Source: Terracoccus sp. 273MFTsu3.1 (lineage in GTDB: Bacteria; Actinomycetota; Actinomycetes; Actinomycetales; Dermatophilaceae). Taken from it: 64,000 bases of DNA. Shown one piece after another: positions 34,653 to 43,551 of the stretch. The DNA lies in the NCBI RefSeq assembly GCF_000383675.1, contig NZ_KB911820.1, positions 744,001 through 808,000 of the forward strand, written 5' to 3'. A program made the position numbers and the translations under genes. Position 1 is the first letter of the stretch. Each line of letters opens with the position of its first letter. A model generated the notes under the pieces. The model saw only the letters and a list, made by a program, of their open reading frames with translations, was not told the origin of the DNA and ran no database searches.

Positions 34653-36416
34653 ATGACCTCCACTGTCGACGAAGCCGGTGTGACCGCGACCTACCGGGCG
34701 GCCCGGGACGAGCTGCTCGCCCTGCGTGGTGACCACGCCCGTGCCGTCCGCGAGTTCACCTTCCCCGACGTGGGAGACCGCTGGAACTGGGGCGTCGACT
34801 GGTTCGACGCCGTCGCCCGGGGCAACGACGGCGCCTGCCTGACGATCGTCGAGCAGGACGAGTCGTCTGCGTCGTACTCCTGGGACGAGATGGCCCGCCG
34901 CTCCGACCAGGTGGCCGCGCACCTCGCCACCCTCGGTGTGCGCCGCGGTGACTCGGTCATCCTCATGCTCGGCAACCAGGTCGAGCTGTGGGAGTCGATG
35001 CTCGCCGTCATCAAGCTCGGCGCCGTCGTCATGCCGACGACGACCGCCGTCGGCCCGGGCGACCTCGTCGACCGGATGGAGCGCGGCGCCGCCCGAGCCG
35101 TCATCACCAACGCGTCCGAGGTGCACAAGCTCGACGACGTGCCGGGCGACTACGTCCGCGTCGCCGTCGGTGGGGCCGACCCAGCCGGGACCGCCACGGC
35201 CGGCTGGGAACGCCACGAGGCGGCATACGACCTCGAGATCCCGCCCACCGAGCACCCGGGCACGGCGCCCGACGACCGGATGCTCCTCTACTTCACGTCG
35301 GGCACGACGAGCCGTCCCAAGCTCGTCGAGCACACCCAGCGCTCCTACCCCGTCGGGCACCTGTCGACGATGTACTGGATCGGGCTGCAGCCCGGCGACG
35401 TGCACCTCAACATCAGCAGCCCGGGATGGGCCAAGCACGCGTGGTCGTCGTTCTTCGCACCGTGGGCGGCCGAGGCGACGGCGTTCGTCTACAACTACAG
35501 CCGGTTCGACCCGGCTGCCCTGCTGCGGGTCCTGCGCACGCACGAGGTCACCTCGATCTGCGCGCCGCCGACGGTGTGGCGGATGCTCATCAAGAGCGAC
35601 CTGTCGGGCGGCCCGGGGTCGCTGCGCGAGGTCATCGGTGCCGGCGAGCCGCTCAACCCCGAGGTCATCGCGCAGGTCGAGAAGGCGTGGGGCCTGACGA
35701 TCCGCGACGGCTACGGCCAGACCGAGATGACGGCTGCCGTGGGCAACACCCCCGGCTCCACCGTCAAGCCCGGCTCGATGGGTCGGCCGCTCCCCGGCTG
35801 CCCGGTCGTCGTCGTCGACCCGATCACGAACGTCCTCGTCACCGAGGCCGACGCGGCCGGCAACCGTGAGGGCGAGATCTGCCTCGACCTGTCGCAGCAC
35901 CCCGTCCCGCTCATGACCGGCTACCAGGGTGACGAGCAGCGCAACGCCGACGCCATGGCGGGCGGTTTCTACCACACGGGCGACGTCGCCTCGGTCGACG
36001 CCGACGGCTACATCTCCTTCGTCGGACGCACCGACGACGTCTTCAAGGCGAGCGACTACAAGATCAGCCCGTTCGAGGTCGAGTCGGTGCTCATCGAGCA
36101 CCCGGCCGTCGCCGAGGCCGCCGTCGTGCCGGCGCCCGACCCCGTGCGCCTCGCCGTGCCCAAGGCGTACATCGCCCTCGCCCCCGGCCACGAGCCAGGC
36201 GAGGCCGTCGCGCGCTCGATCCTCGCCCACGCCCGCGAGAAGCTCGCGCCGTGGCAGCGGGTCCGGCGGATCGAGTTCTTCGAGCTGCCCAAGACGATCT
36301 CGGGCAAGATCCGCCGGGTCGAGCTGCGTGGCCGCGAGACCGACCTCGAGGCGGCCGGCGCCGACCAGCCCGACAACGAGTGGCGCGACGACCAGTTCCC
36401 CGACCTCAAGGGGTGA
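34653..36416 (+). CDS. AMP-forming acyl-CoA synthetase
   Basis: 587 residues of the ANL superfamily (medium-chain acyl-CoA synthetase/acetoacetyl-CoA-like). AMP-binding P-loop LYFTSGTTSRPKL, motif YGQTEM (A5), hinge region FVGRTDDVFKASDYKISPFEVES, and C-terminal catalytic Lys in KTISGKIRRVELR. Activates a carboxylic acid as acyl-AMP and transfers it to CoA in the cytosol; chain length is not deducible by eye. The start ATG 34653 precedes conserved sequence; CATCGT 6 bases upstream could be a -10 for a leaderless mRNA. Its 3' end overlaps the convergent phosphoesterase by 11 bases. Confidence 0.93.
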   Translation: MTSTVDEAGVTATYRAARDELLALRGDHARAVREFTFPDVGDRWNWGVDWFDAVARGNDGACLTIVEQDESSASYSWDEMARRSDQVAAHLATLGVRRGDSVILMLGNQVELWESMLAVIKLGAVVMPTTTAVGPGDLVDRMERGAARAVITNASEVHKLDDVPGDYVRVAVGGADPAGTATAGWERHEAAYDLEIPPTEHPGTAPDDRMLLYFTSGTTSRPKLVEHTQRSYPVGHLSTMYWIGLQPGDVHLNISSPGWAKHAWSSFFAPWAAEATAFVYNYSRFDPAALLRVLRTHEVTSICAPPTVWRMLIKSDLSGGPGSLREVIGAGEPLNPEVIAQVEKAWGLTIRDGYGQTEMTAAVGNTPGSTVKPGSMGRPLPGCPVVVVDPITNVLVTEADAAGNREGEICLDLSQHPVPLMTGYQGDEQRNADAMAGGFYHTGDVASVDADGYISFVGRTDDVFKASDYKISPFEVESVLIEHPAVAEAAVVPAPDPVRLAVPKAYIALAPGHEPGEAVARSILAHAREKLAPWQRVRRIEFFELPKTISGKIRRVELRGRETDLEAAGADQPDNEWRDDQFPDLKG

Positions 36417-38079
36417 CGGACAGCCCGGACGGTGCGGCAGGGGTCGTCGTGCCCGACGGGGTCGGGTCGTCCGAGGCGAGCGGCAGCGACCGCACCGTCG
36501 TCTCGTCGATGCGGCTGCAGATGCGCTTGGCCGGGTCCGGCTGGTCCTGACCGGGCTGCTGGACGGTCGGTGCGGCGGGCCGGTAGGGGTCGATGCGGGC
36601 GCCGCTGATGACCTGCACGCTGTCGTAGGCGGGGCGGCCCTCGAGGAGGTTACGGAAGGAGTAGCGGGTCAGCGAGGTCAGCTCGCACGACGTGCCGAAC
36701 TGCGCGATGTCGAAGGAGTACGGCTGCCCGTCGAGCTCCTGCCCCGGGCCCTCGGAGTAGTGCGAGACGACCCCGCCACCGGTGAAGGTGCCGACCTGGA
36801 TCCGGTTGCCCTCGATCGCGGGGGTGTGCATGTGCCCGTTGATGAGCAGGCGTCCCCGCTCGACCTGCTCGGCGGCATACGGCTCGTGCGTCACGACGAC
36901 GTCGGGCTCGGGCTGACCGGCGACGGCCGCGTTGTAGCGGTCGGCCGCGGGCTTGGCCTTGGCCGTCGGGTCGGCGTTGTCGTCGCCGAAGTAGCGCGGG
37001 TCGTTGAAGCCGGTGATGCGCAGCCCGTGGAAGGTCAGCTCCCGCAGCGACCCGGCGGCGTCCTCGAGGAGCACGACGTTGGGGATGCGCGCGAGGCGGG
37101 CGACGACGGCACGGTCGCTCGCCGACGACTGGTCGTGGTTGCCGCTCGTGAAGATGTAAGGGACGCCGAGCGACTGGATGGACCGGTAGAGGCCCGCCGC
37201 GTCGCCCTCCTGGACGCGCCCGAAGTTGACGAGGTCGCCGCTGTCGATGACGGCGTCGATGTCCTCCTCCGCGATGATCGTGCGCATCAGGGCGTACTGG
37301 TTCGCGCCGTGGATGTCGGAGACGAGCAGCAAGCGCGCCGAGACGGGCTCGTTGACGTTGCCGGCGACGTACTTCTGCTGGAGCGCCTGCGTCACCGCGA
37401 GGAGGTTGCGGAAGTAGGGCGTCACCTGGGTGGCGCGCGCCTCGACGTCGGCGAGCAGGCCGGCGTTGCGCTGGACGACGCCGAGGACGCCGCTCGTGCG
37501 GTACTCCGCGAAGCGGCTCGGCTGGTAGGTCAGGGCGATGCCGCCGAAGGTCACGGCCGTCGCCACGACCATCGCCGACGCGACGAAGAGGACGTGGTGG
37601 CGACGGGTGGTGCGCTGCCGGATGTAGTGCGAGGCCAGGGCGAGGAGCACCGCGATCGCCGTCGCGCCGAGGACGAAGCGGATGCCGACGCCGACCGCCG
37701 CCTGGGCGATCGCCGACGAGATCTCGTCGGGCGAGGGTTGAAGCGCCTTGATGTCGACGTCGGGCCGGGTGAAGAGGTTGGTGATCTCCTCGCGCACCGC
37801 GACCTGCACGTCGAGGCCGGGCGCGACGATGGGAGAGGCGAACTGGACGTCGACGTCACCGACGATCGTCGGCGCGTGGAGCACGGGGGAGTGGCGCGGC
37901 ACCGGGTCGAGCCGCAGGACGGCGCGGTACTGCGACGTCTCGGCGACGGTCGGCGCGAGGTTGGTCGCGGCCACGCCGCCGAGGTAGCAGGCCGCGAGCA
38001 CCGCGAGCCACTTGAGCACGTGCGAGGCCCGGCGCAGCCAGGGGCTGTCACCGGTCAGCAGGTCGCCCACCTGTCGCAT
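36406..38079 (-). CDS. membrane-anchored metallophosphoesterase
   Basis: 557 residues. TM1 (about 22-42), an extracytoplasmic stretch, two further helices (about 133-152, 162-184), and a calcineurin-like phosphoesterase domain from about 250: LLVSDIHGANQ, DSGDLVNFG, FTSGNHDQSS, VVVTHEP and INGHMHTP give the complete dimetal set. The tail is Pro/Thr-rich. Predicted to act on the outer face of the membrane; substrate unknown. TAGGGT lies 6 bases before ATG 38079 (leaderless start). Overlaps the acyl-CoA synthetase end by 11 bases, so the pair is convergent. Confidence 0.9.
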   Translation of the reverse strand: MRQVGDLLTGDSPWLRRASHVLKWLAVLAACYLGGVAATNLAPTVAETSQYRAVLRLDPVPRHSPVLHAPTIVGDVDVQFASPIVAPGLDVQVAVREEITNLFTRPDVDIKALQPSPDEISSAIAQAAVGVGIRFVLGATAIAVLLALASHYIRQRTTRRHHVLFVASAMVVATAVTFGGIALTYQPSRFAEYRTSGVLGVVQRNAGLLADVEARATQVTPYFRNLLAVTQALQQKYVAGNVNEPVSARLLLVSDIHGANQYALMRTIIAEEDIDAVIDSGDLVNFGRVQEGDAAGLYRSIQSLGVPYIFTSGNHDQSSASDRAVVARLARIPNVVLLEDAAGSLRELTFHGLRITGFNDPRYFGDDNADPTAKAKPAADRYNAAVAGQPEPDVVVTHEPYAAEQVERGRLLINGHMHTPAIEGNRIQVGTFTGGGVVSHYSEGPGQELDGQPYSFDIAQFGTSCELTSLTRYSFRNLLEGRPAYDSVQVISGARIDPYRPAAPTVQQPGQDQPDPAKRICSRIDETTVRSLPLASDDPTPSGTTTPAAPSGLSVTP

Positions 38080-38182
38080 CGCCTCACCCTAACCGGACCG
38101 GGACGTGTCACCCGGAGGGCACCGCCCGTTCACGTGCGGGTGGTGCGATGGGGTGGTCAGCGCATCGCAGCGAGGGGGAGTC

Positions 38183-38395
38183 ATGGGGTCGACTCGTCGC
38201 AAGGCCGTCGTCGTCACGGCGCTCATGGCGTATGCCGTCCTGCTCGCCGTCGGGCCACGTGTCCTCGGCGGGTCGGCCGGGGTCGTCATCCTCGTGGCGA
38301 GCTTCGTCGTGGGCTTCGCCTGGCTCGTGCTGCTCGTCGCTCCGTGGGCGGCACGAGGGGCGGCGCGCGGCCGCGACCGTAGTCTGAGGCCGTGA
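38183..38395 (+). CDS. small two-helix membrane protein
   Basis: 70 residues with two hydrophobic segments (VVVTALMAYAVLLAVGPRVL and VVILVASFVVGFAWLVLLVAPWA) separated by a short Gly/Ser turn, basic ends. ATG 38183 is preceded by GAGGGGGAG 2-3 bases upstream. It overlaps the next gene by 4 bases (GTGA), so it is expressed with the phosphatase-like enzyme. No family recognised. Confidence 0.7.
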   Translation: MGSTRRKAVVVTALMAYAVLLAVGPRVLGGSAGVVILVASFVVGFAWLVLLVAPWAARGAARGRDRSLRP

Positions 38396-39075
38396 GCCTC
38401 GAGCACCGACCGAACCGGATCATCCTCGTGCGGCACGGCGAGTCCGAGGGGAACCTCGACGACACGATCTACGAGCGGGTCCCCGACCACCGGATCGGCC
38501 TGACTCCCAGGGGTTTCGAGCAGGCACGCCAGACGGGCGCCGCCATCCGCGACCTGCTCGACGGGGAGTCGGTCGAGGCCTACGTCTCGCCCTACGTCCG
38601 CACGCGGCAGACCCTCGATGCGCTCGGACTGCCGGTCGCCGAGCGGGACGTGCGGGTGGAGCCGCGCCTGCGGGAGCAGGACTGGGCCAACTTCCAGGAC
38701 CCCGTCGACATCGCGGAGCAGAAGGCCGAGCGGGACCTCTACGGCCACTTCTTCTACCGCTTCAGCCACGGCGAGTCCGGGTCGGACGTCTACGACCGGG
38801 TGTCGACGTTCCTCGAGTCGATGCACCGCAACTTCGAGACGCCGGCCGCGCCGCGCAACGTCGTCATCGTGACGCACGGCCTGACGATGCGCCTCTTCTG
38901 CATGCGGTGGTTCCACTGGAGCGTCGACTACTTCGAGTCGCTCGACAACCCGGAGAACGCCCAGCCGGTGGTGCTGCTGCGCCAGAAGGACTTCCGCTAC
39001 AGGCTCGAGTCGCCGTTCACGCAGTGGAACACCGACGTCGTGCCGACCGAGCGCGAGCGCTCGAGCTGGCTCTAG
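38392..39075 (+). CDS. histidine phosphatase (phosphoglycerate-mutase-like)
   Basis: 227 residues. Catalytic RHGESEGN with the nucleophilic His in ILVRHGE, YVSPYVRTRQT, acid/base region LREQDWANF, and second His in VIVTHGLTMRLFCMRW. Branch-1 histidine phosphatase fold; related fungal/actinobacterial proteins are annotated broadly as phosphoglycerate mutase family. Substrate unknown. GTG start at 38392 overlaps the preceding small membrane protein. Followed by two palindromes that probably end transcription between the convergent genes. Confidence 0.92.
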   Translation: MSLEHRPNRIILVRHGESEGNLDDTIYERVPDHRIGLTPRGFEQARQTGAAIRDLLDGESVEAYVSPYVRTRQTLDALGLPVAERDVRVEPRLREQDWANFQDPVDIAEQKAERDLYGHFFYRFSHGESGSDVYDRVSTFLESMHRNFETPAAPRNVVIVTHGLTMRLFCMRWFHWSVDYFESLDNPENAQPVVLLRQKDFRYRLESPFTQWNTDVVPTERERSSWL

Positions 39076-39079
39076 CCCC

Positions 39080-39105
39080 GTCAACCCGCCACGTGGCGGG
39101 TTGAC
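39080..39105. terminator. perfect 26-base palindrome between convergent genes
   Basis: GTCAACCCGCCAC and GTGGCGGGTTGAC are exact reverse complements with no loop base between them. It starts 4 bases after the stop of the plus-strand phosphatase and faces the 3' end of bpa. A bidirectional terminator is the simplest role; the central CACGTG could also be a protein site. Confidence 0.6.
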
Positions 39106-39136
39106 GCGGTCCCTCAGCCCTCGGCACCGCAGCAAC

Positions 39137-39150
39137 CCGCCATGTGGCGG
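39137..39150. terminator. second, imperfect copy of the palindrome
   Basis: CCGCCA-TG-TGGCGG, preceded like the first copy by CAAC. It repeats the core of the 39080 palindrome 51 bases away with CATGTG instead of CACGTG at its centre. Lies just beyond the 3' end of bpa. Confidence 0.45.
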
Positions 39151-39176
39151 ACTGTCGTGTGGTGCGGCGCCCGACG

Positions 39177-39809
39177 TCAGAGGTACTGGCCGGTGGGCCC
39201 GGGCTCGCCGGGGTGGGGCTCACCGGGCTGCATGCCCGGGGGCGTGCCGTAGGTGCTGCCGGGGCCGGGCGGCAGGGCGCGCATCTGCTGGAGCTGCTGC
39301 TGCGCCGCCATCTGCTGCGCGACCAGCGCGGTCTGGATGCCGTGGAAGAGCCCCTCGAGCCAGCCGACGAGCTGGGCCTGGGCGATGCGCAGCTCGGCAT
39401 CGCTGGGCGAGTCGTCGCGGAACGGCAGCGCGATCCGGTCGAGCTCGGCGACGAGCTCGGGAGCGAGACCGTCCTTGAGCTCCTCGATGGAGCGGTGGTG
39501 CACGTCGGCGAGGCGACGGCGCCCGGCCTCGTCGAGGGGCGCGTTGCGCACCTCCTCGAGCAGCTGCTTGATCATCGACCCGATGCGCATCACCTTGGCC
39601 GGCTCCTCGACGAGGTCGGCCGGGTTGGTGCGCTCCCGCTCGCGCCGCTCCTCGCGTCCCTCCGGGTGGGCGTCCTGTCCGTCGGGGCGGTCCTCGCCCT
39701 GGGCGTCCGCGACGCCCATGCCGTCGGGCGTGACGACGACGATGCGCGGCTCGTCGCGCGGGGAGTCGGTGTCGGTGCCCTGGCCCTGTCGGCTCGCGTC
39801 GTCGCTCAT
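39177..39809 (-). CDS. bpa: bacterial proteasome activator
   Basis: 210 residues, clear match to Bpa/PafE (Rv3780-like): core PADLVEEPAKVMRIGSMIKQLLEEVRNAPLDEAGRRRL, SIEELKDGLAPELVAELDRIALPF and SDAELRIAQAQLVGWLEGLFHGIQTALVAQQMAAQQQLQQM, ending in GQYL, the C-terminal docking motif that inserts into the 20S proteasome and opens its gate. Forms a dodecameric ring that feeds unfolded or specific substrates (HspR in mycobacteria) without ATP. The N-terminus and the Pro/Gly segment before GQYL are disordered. Proteasome genes are not in this window, but bpa implies they exist in the genome. ATG 39818 is an alternative start. Confidence 0.95.
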   Translation of the reverse strand: MSDDASRQGQGTDTDSPRDEPRIVVVTPDGMGVADAQGEDRPDGQDAHPEGREERRERERTNPADLVEEPAKVMRIGSMIKQLLEEVRNAPLDEAGRRRLADVHHRSIEELKDGLAPELVAELDRIALPFRDDSPSDAELRIAQAQLVGWLEGLFHGIQTALVAQQMAAQQQLQQMRALPPGPGSTYGTPPGMQPGEPHPGEPGPTGQYL

Positions 39810-39846
39810 GCGCACCATCCTGCCTCACCCCGCCGGTCCCAGGGGT

Positions 39847-39885
39847 CGGGGCCCGTGCGTCCCCCGTCAGGTCGCACGGGCCCCG
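39847..39885. terminator. hairpin after the ABC exporter operon
   Basis: Arms CGGGGCCCGTGCG (39847-39859) and CGCACGGGCCCCG (39873-39885) pair perfectly over 13 bases with a 13-base loop. It lies about 57 bases beyond the stop of the permease (minus strand) and before bpa on the same strand, so it should separate the two transcripts. Confidence 0.6.
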
Positions 39886-39941
39886 AGATCATGGGGTATG
39901 CCGCGTGGTGGAGTCACGTGGTCACGTGGCGTCACGTCGCC

Positions 39942-42818
39942 TCAGGTGGCTCGGCGCACCACCACCGGGGCTCGGCGGATCGAGACCCACGCGAGCGCAG
40001 CCGCCACCATGGGCACGAGCAGCACCGGCGCCAGGATCTGCACCCAGGGGATGCTGATGATGACGCTGTCGTAGCTGACCTCCGGGCCGGCGTACGAGGC
40101 GGTCAGGATCCGTGAGGCTGCGACTCCCGGTGCGAGGCCGACGAGGACGCCGAAGACCGACCCCACGAGCGCGAGGTAGCCGGCCTGTGACGCGCCGAGG
40201 GCACGGCGAGTCGTTCGCGTGGCTCCGACGGCCGCGAGGGTTCCCAGCATCGGTGCCGCCTCGGCCTGTCCCAACGCCGTGGCGATGAGCGTCGCCACGA
40301 GGATGATGAGCGCGATGACCGCGATGACGATCCCGATGATGAGGGCATCGTGACGCTGGTAGCCCCGCTCGACGGTGACGGTGGACCCCGGGAAGCGGGA
40401 CAGCACGCTGTCGCGCAGTCCGGACTCCTGCGAGTCGGTGAGCGCGGCGTCGGCCCGGACGAGCAGGCGTTCCGCCTCGCTCGACAGGCCGAGACGCTCG
40501 GCGGCCGCGGTCGGGAGGAAGGCTCCCGGCCCTCCGTAGCCGGCAACGACGGCCCGCACCCACTGCTCGTGGGTCAGGGTCATGGTCGGCAGGCGCACCA
40601 CCGAGTGGGGGATGTCGTCGAGCTTCGGCAGCCCGTCCGTGCCGTACCGAACCGTGTAGCGATGCCACGCGCTGGTGCCGTCGGTCACGGGAACGGCGAG
40701 CGGACGGAGGTCCTCCACCGACGTGCCGGAGGTCGTGACGGCGTGGCTCGGCGGCAGCAGCGCGGCCTCCTTCGGGTCGAGCAGAGCCACCGCGCCCCGA
40801 GCGAAAGTGGCCCGCTGCGCTGGGTCGAGGCCCACGAAGTCGGCGAACTCGTCCTCGTCGACGACGAGCAGGGTCGCCCCGGGTACCACCGCGTCGGCAG
40901 AGACGGTCGCGCATGGAGGCAACGTGTCGCCGTCGATGGTCAGGCCGCCGGAGTAGACGAGGTCGGGGGCCGTCTCGGCGAAGGAGCATCCGGGCCGGAC
41001 TGCGGCCAGACGCACCGAGGTTCCGTCCAGCGAGTCCGTGAGACGCCTGGGGGCGAGCGTCCTGAGCGACGGGTCGGCGGCGTGCACCGCCAGCGCGACG
41101 TCGGAGACGGCGGACGGACCGGGGCCGGGGTAGATGATCGCCTGCCCCTCGACGATCTCGGGGCTGTAGGTCCGGGCCCCGCGCTCGGTGTCGGCCTGCA
41201 GCCCGATGCAGACCGTCGTGAGCACGGCGGCGCCGCCCATGATGGCGGCCACGGTCGGAGTGGCCCTGCCGCGCAGGCGCCCGGCCTCCCGAGCGGCCAT
41301 GCGGGTAGGCAGGGGGAGCCGGTGCCCGAACCTGGCGACGCCGGCGAGGACCAGGGGCACGAGGAGGATCGCGCCGACGGCGATGAGCAGGACGCCGCCG
41401 ACGAAGACGTAGAAGTAGGCGTCAGCCGAGCGGTAGGAGGCGTAGGACACCGCCCCCACCCCGAGGGCGGCGACGAGCACGCCGGTGGCCGGGACGCGGC
41501 GGCGCAGGGGTGGCGACACGTGCTGTCCCTTGAGGACGGCGGTGATGTCGAGTCGACCGAGACCGCGGCTGGGCACGAGGGCGGCCACGACCGAGCTGAC
41601 CACGCCGGCGAGGGTGACGATGGCGACGGACCCCCACGAGATCTCGGAGGGCGCGAAGAAGTGATCCGGCGAGAGGGTGTGGACCCCGCGGACGGCGACG
41701 AGGCCGACCGCCAGGCCGAGGGCCGCGCCCACCACCGCTGCCAGCACCCCGAGGACGAGGCCCTGGGCGAGGACGGTCCGGCGCAGCTGTCCGAGGGTTG
41801 CCCCGTTGGAGGCGGCCAGTGCCAGCGAGTGGCGCTGCCTGGCGGCGCTCACCGCGAAGGCCGGTCCCGCCAGCAACGTCGTGAGCAGGAGCAGACCGGT
41901 CGAGGCGGCCAGCACGAGGAACAACGTGCTGTTGCTGTTCGGCATGGACGCGTCGGCGGGGATGACCACGGTCTCGGGGTGCTCCACCACATGGCGGGAG
42001 AATGCACCGACCCCGTACGTGTTGAGACGCTCGATCTCGGGCCACGTGATCGGCGTCGCCCGGTCGACGAGCCACTGTCGTTCGGCCGAGCCGCTCGGCA
42101 GGCGGACGAGCTCGACCGGGTGCACGTCGTCGGCTCCGTAGGTCCCGAAGCCCGTGCCGACGCCCACGATGGTGACGGGGCGCTCGGCCGACATGCCGGT
42201 GTCCGTGGCGACCTGGAGGTGGATCGTGCCGGAGCGGGGAAGCCCCGAGGCCAAGCCGAGATCGGTGACGACGACCTCGTCAGCCGCGGTGGGCCACCGG
42301 CCGCTCTCGAGGGTCGCTCGCGGCGCAAGCACCGACTCGGCTCCGCGAGGGTCGATCCCGAGCACCGCGGCACTCGTGTGGCGTGTGCCGACGCGCGCGG
42401 TGCCGTTCTCGAGGGTGACCGGGTGGAGCTGCGCACCCAGCAGGCGGGAGAGCGCCTCGCCCTCGGCGCCCGGCGCGTAGCCGGGGACGGGGCGCGCCTT
42501 GGCCTCGGGGGCGGCGTTGCCGTACGAGCTCCGCGGATCGACGAGCTGGTGGATCGCGAAGTCCATCGGGTCGATGAGGTAACCCTGCGTCTGGCCGAGC
42601 TGGAACGGGAGGCGCTCGGCCGCGTCGACGTCCTCGCTGAACCACAGGGTGCTGCCGGCTGTGAGGAGCAGGACGGGGAGGCCGACCATGATGACGATGA
42701 GCAGGCTGCGGCCACGGTGGCGGCGGACGTCGCGGCGAGCCATCCGCAGCGACACGCGCCACCCCGCCCGCCACTGCGCGAGGCGCGGTGTCGTCGCCTC
42801 GGAGCTCGGGGCCGCCAC
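39942..42818 (-). CDS. FtsX-like (MacB-type) ABC transporter permease
   Basis: 958 residues. TM1 follows a basic N-terminus (RRDVRRHRGRSLLIVIMVGLPVLLL); a large extracytoplasmic domain (about 70-290) is followed by an FtsX triple-helix block (about 295-440), two central helices, a second extracytoplasmic domain (about 545-830) and a last FtsX block. This duplicated layout is typical of actinobacterial lipoprotein/antibiotic-type exporters. GTG 42818 lies one base beyond the ATPase stop, so it is co-translated. Substrate unknown; the PadR repressor suggests a drug, peptide or phenolic compound (inference). Confidence 0.92.
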   Translation of the reverse strand: MAAPSSEATTPRLAQWRAGWRVSLRMARRDVRRHRGRSLLIVIMVGLPVLLLTAGSTLWFSEDVDAAERLPFQLGQTQGYLIDPMDFAIHQLVDPRSSYGNAAPEAKARPVPGYAPGAEGEALSRLLGAQLHPVTLENGTARVGTRHTSAAVLGIDPRGAESVLAPRATLESGRWPTAADEVVVTDLGLASGLPRSGTIHLQVATDTGMSAERPVTIVGVGTGFGTYGADDVHPVELVRLPSGSAERQWLVDRATPITWPEIERLNTYGVGAFSRHVVEHPETVVIPADASMPNSNSTLFLVLAASTGLLLLTTLLAGPAFAVSAARQRHSLALAASNGATLGQLRRTVLAQGLVLGVLAAVVGAALGLAVGLVAVRGVHTLSPDHFFAPSEISWGSVAIVTLAGVVSSVVAALVPSRGLGRLDITAVLKGQHVSPPLRRRVPATGVLVAALGVGAVSYASYRSADAYFYVFVGGVLLIAVGAILLVPLVLAGVARFGHRLPLPTRMAAREAGRLRGRATPTVAAIMGGAAVLTTVCIGLQADTERGARTYSPEIVEGQAIIYPGPGPSAVSDVALAVHAADPSLRTLAPRRLTDSLDGTSVRLAAVRPGCSFAETAPDLVYSGGLTIDGDTLPPCATVSADAVVPGATLLVVDEDEFADFVGLDPAQRATFARGAVALLDPKEAALLPPSHAVTTSGTSVEDLRPLAVPVTDGTSAWHRYTVRYGTDGLPKLDDIPHSVVRLPTMTLTHEQWVRAVVAGYGGPGAFLPTAAAERLGLSSEAERLLVRADAALTDSQESGLRDSVLSRFPGSTVTVERGYQRHDALIIGIVIAVIALIILVATLIATALGQAEAAPMLGTLAAVGATRTTRRALGASQAGYLALVGSVFGVLVGLAPGVAASRILTASYAGPEVSYDSVIISIPWVQILAPVLLVPMVAAALAWVSIRRAPVVVRRAT

Positions 42819-42819
42819 C

Positions 42820-43551
42820 TCAGCGGGCCTCTGCGAGAAGGGAGTCCGCCGTCGGGGCCGCGCCCGTCTCGTCGACGATGACCCCGTCGCGCAGGAAGAC
42901 GACCCGGTCGGCCCACGCCGCGTGCCGGGCCTCGTGGGTCACGATCAGACCCGCCGCCCCGGCGTCGCAGCGCTGCCGCAGGAGCTTGAGCACGCCCTCG
43001 CCCGTGTGGGAGTCGAGCGCTCCGGTCGGCTCGTCGGCCAGCACGAGCGTGCGCTCGCCGACGAGGGCTCGCGCGATGGCGACCCGCTGCTGCTGACCCC
43101 CGGACATCTGGTCGGGGAAGCGGTCGGCGAGCTCACGCAGCTGCAGCCGGTCGAGGGCGTCGAGGGCTTGCGAGCGGGCCCGGCGCACCGACCACCCGTC
43201 GAGCTCGAGCGGGAGGCCGATGTTCTCGGCGGCGGTCAGGCTCGGGATGAGGTTGAGGTCCTGGAAGACGAAGCCGATCGACCGGCGGCGCAGCGCGGCG
43301 AGGCCCTTGGCATCGAGGGACGTCACGTCGACGCCCTCGACGACCACCCTGCCCGACGTCGCGCGGTCGAGACCGCCGGCGAGGTTGAGCAGGCTCGACT
43401 TGCCCGACCCCGACGGACCCATGACGGCGACGAGCTCACCCCGGGCGACGGTGAGGGACGCGTGGCTCAGGGCGACGACCTCGGTCTCGGCCTCGCCGTG
43501 CACGCGCGAGACGTGGTCGAGGACGAGGACCGGTGTCGGGTCGGTGCTCAT
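42820..43551 (-). CDS. MacB/LolD-type ABC transporter ATPase
   Basis: 243 residues. Walker A GPSGSGKSS, Q-loop FVFQDLNLIPSLTAAENIGLP, signature MSGGQQQRVAIARALV, Walker B LVLADEPTGALDS and switch His in VTHEARHA. Energises the FtsX-like permease encoded next. The ATG at 43551 overlaps the PadR stop by 4 bases (ATGA), so the PadR-ATPase-permease trio is one operon. Transport direction is expected to be export or mechanotransmission, as for MacB relatives. Confidence 0.96.
   Translation of the reverse strand: MSTDPTPVLVLDHVSRVHGEAETEVVALSHASLTVARGELVAVMGPSGSGKSSLLNLAGGLDRATSGRVVVEGVDVTSLDAKGLAALRRRSIGFVFQDLNLIPSLTAAENIGLPLELDGWSVRRARSQALDALDRLQLRELADRFPDQMSGGQQQRVAIARALVGERTLVLADEPTGALDSHTGEGVLKLLRQRCDAGAAGLIVTHEARHAAWADRVVFLRDGVIVDETGAAPTADSLLAEAR

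Noticed and set aside
39080-39150. Start of a CRISPR-like repeat array
   Set aside because: Only two copies, imperfect, no regular spacers and no cas genes nearby.
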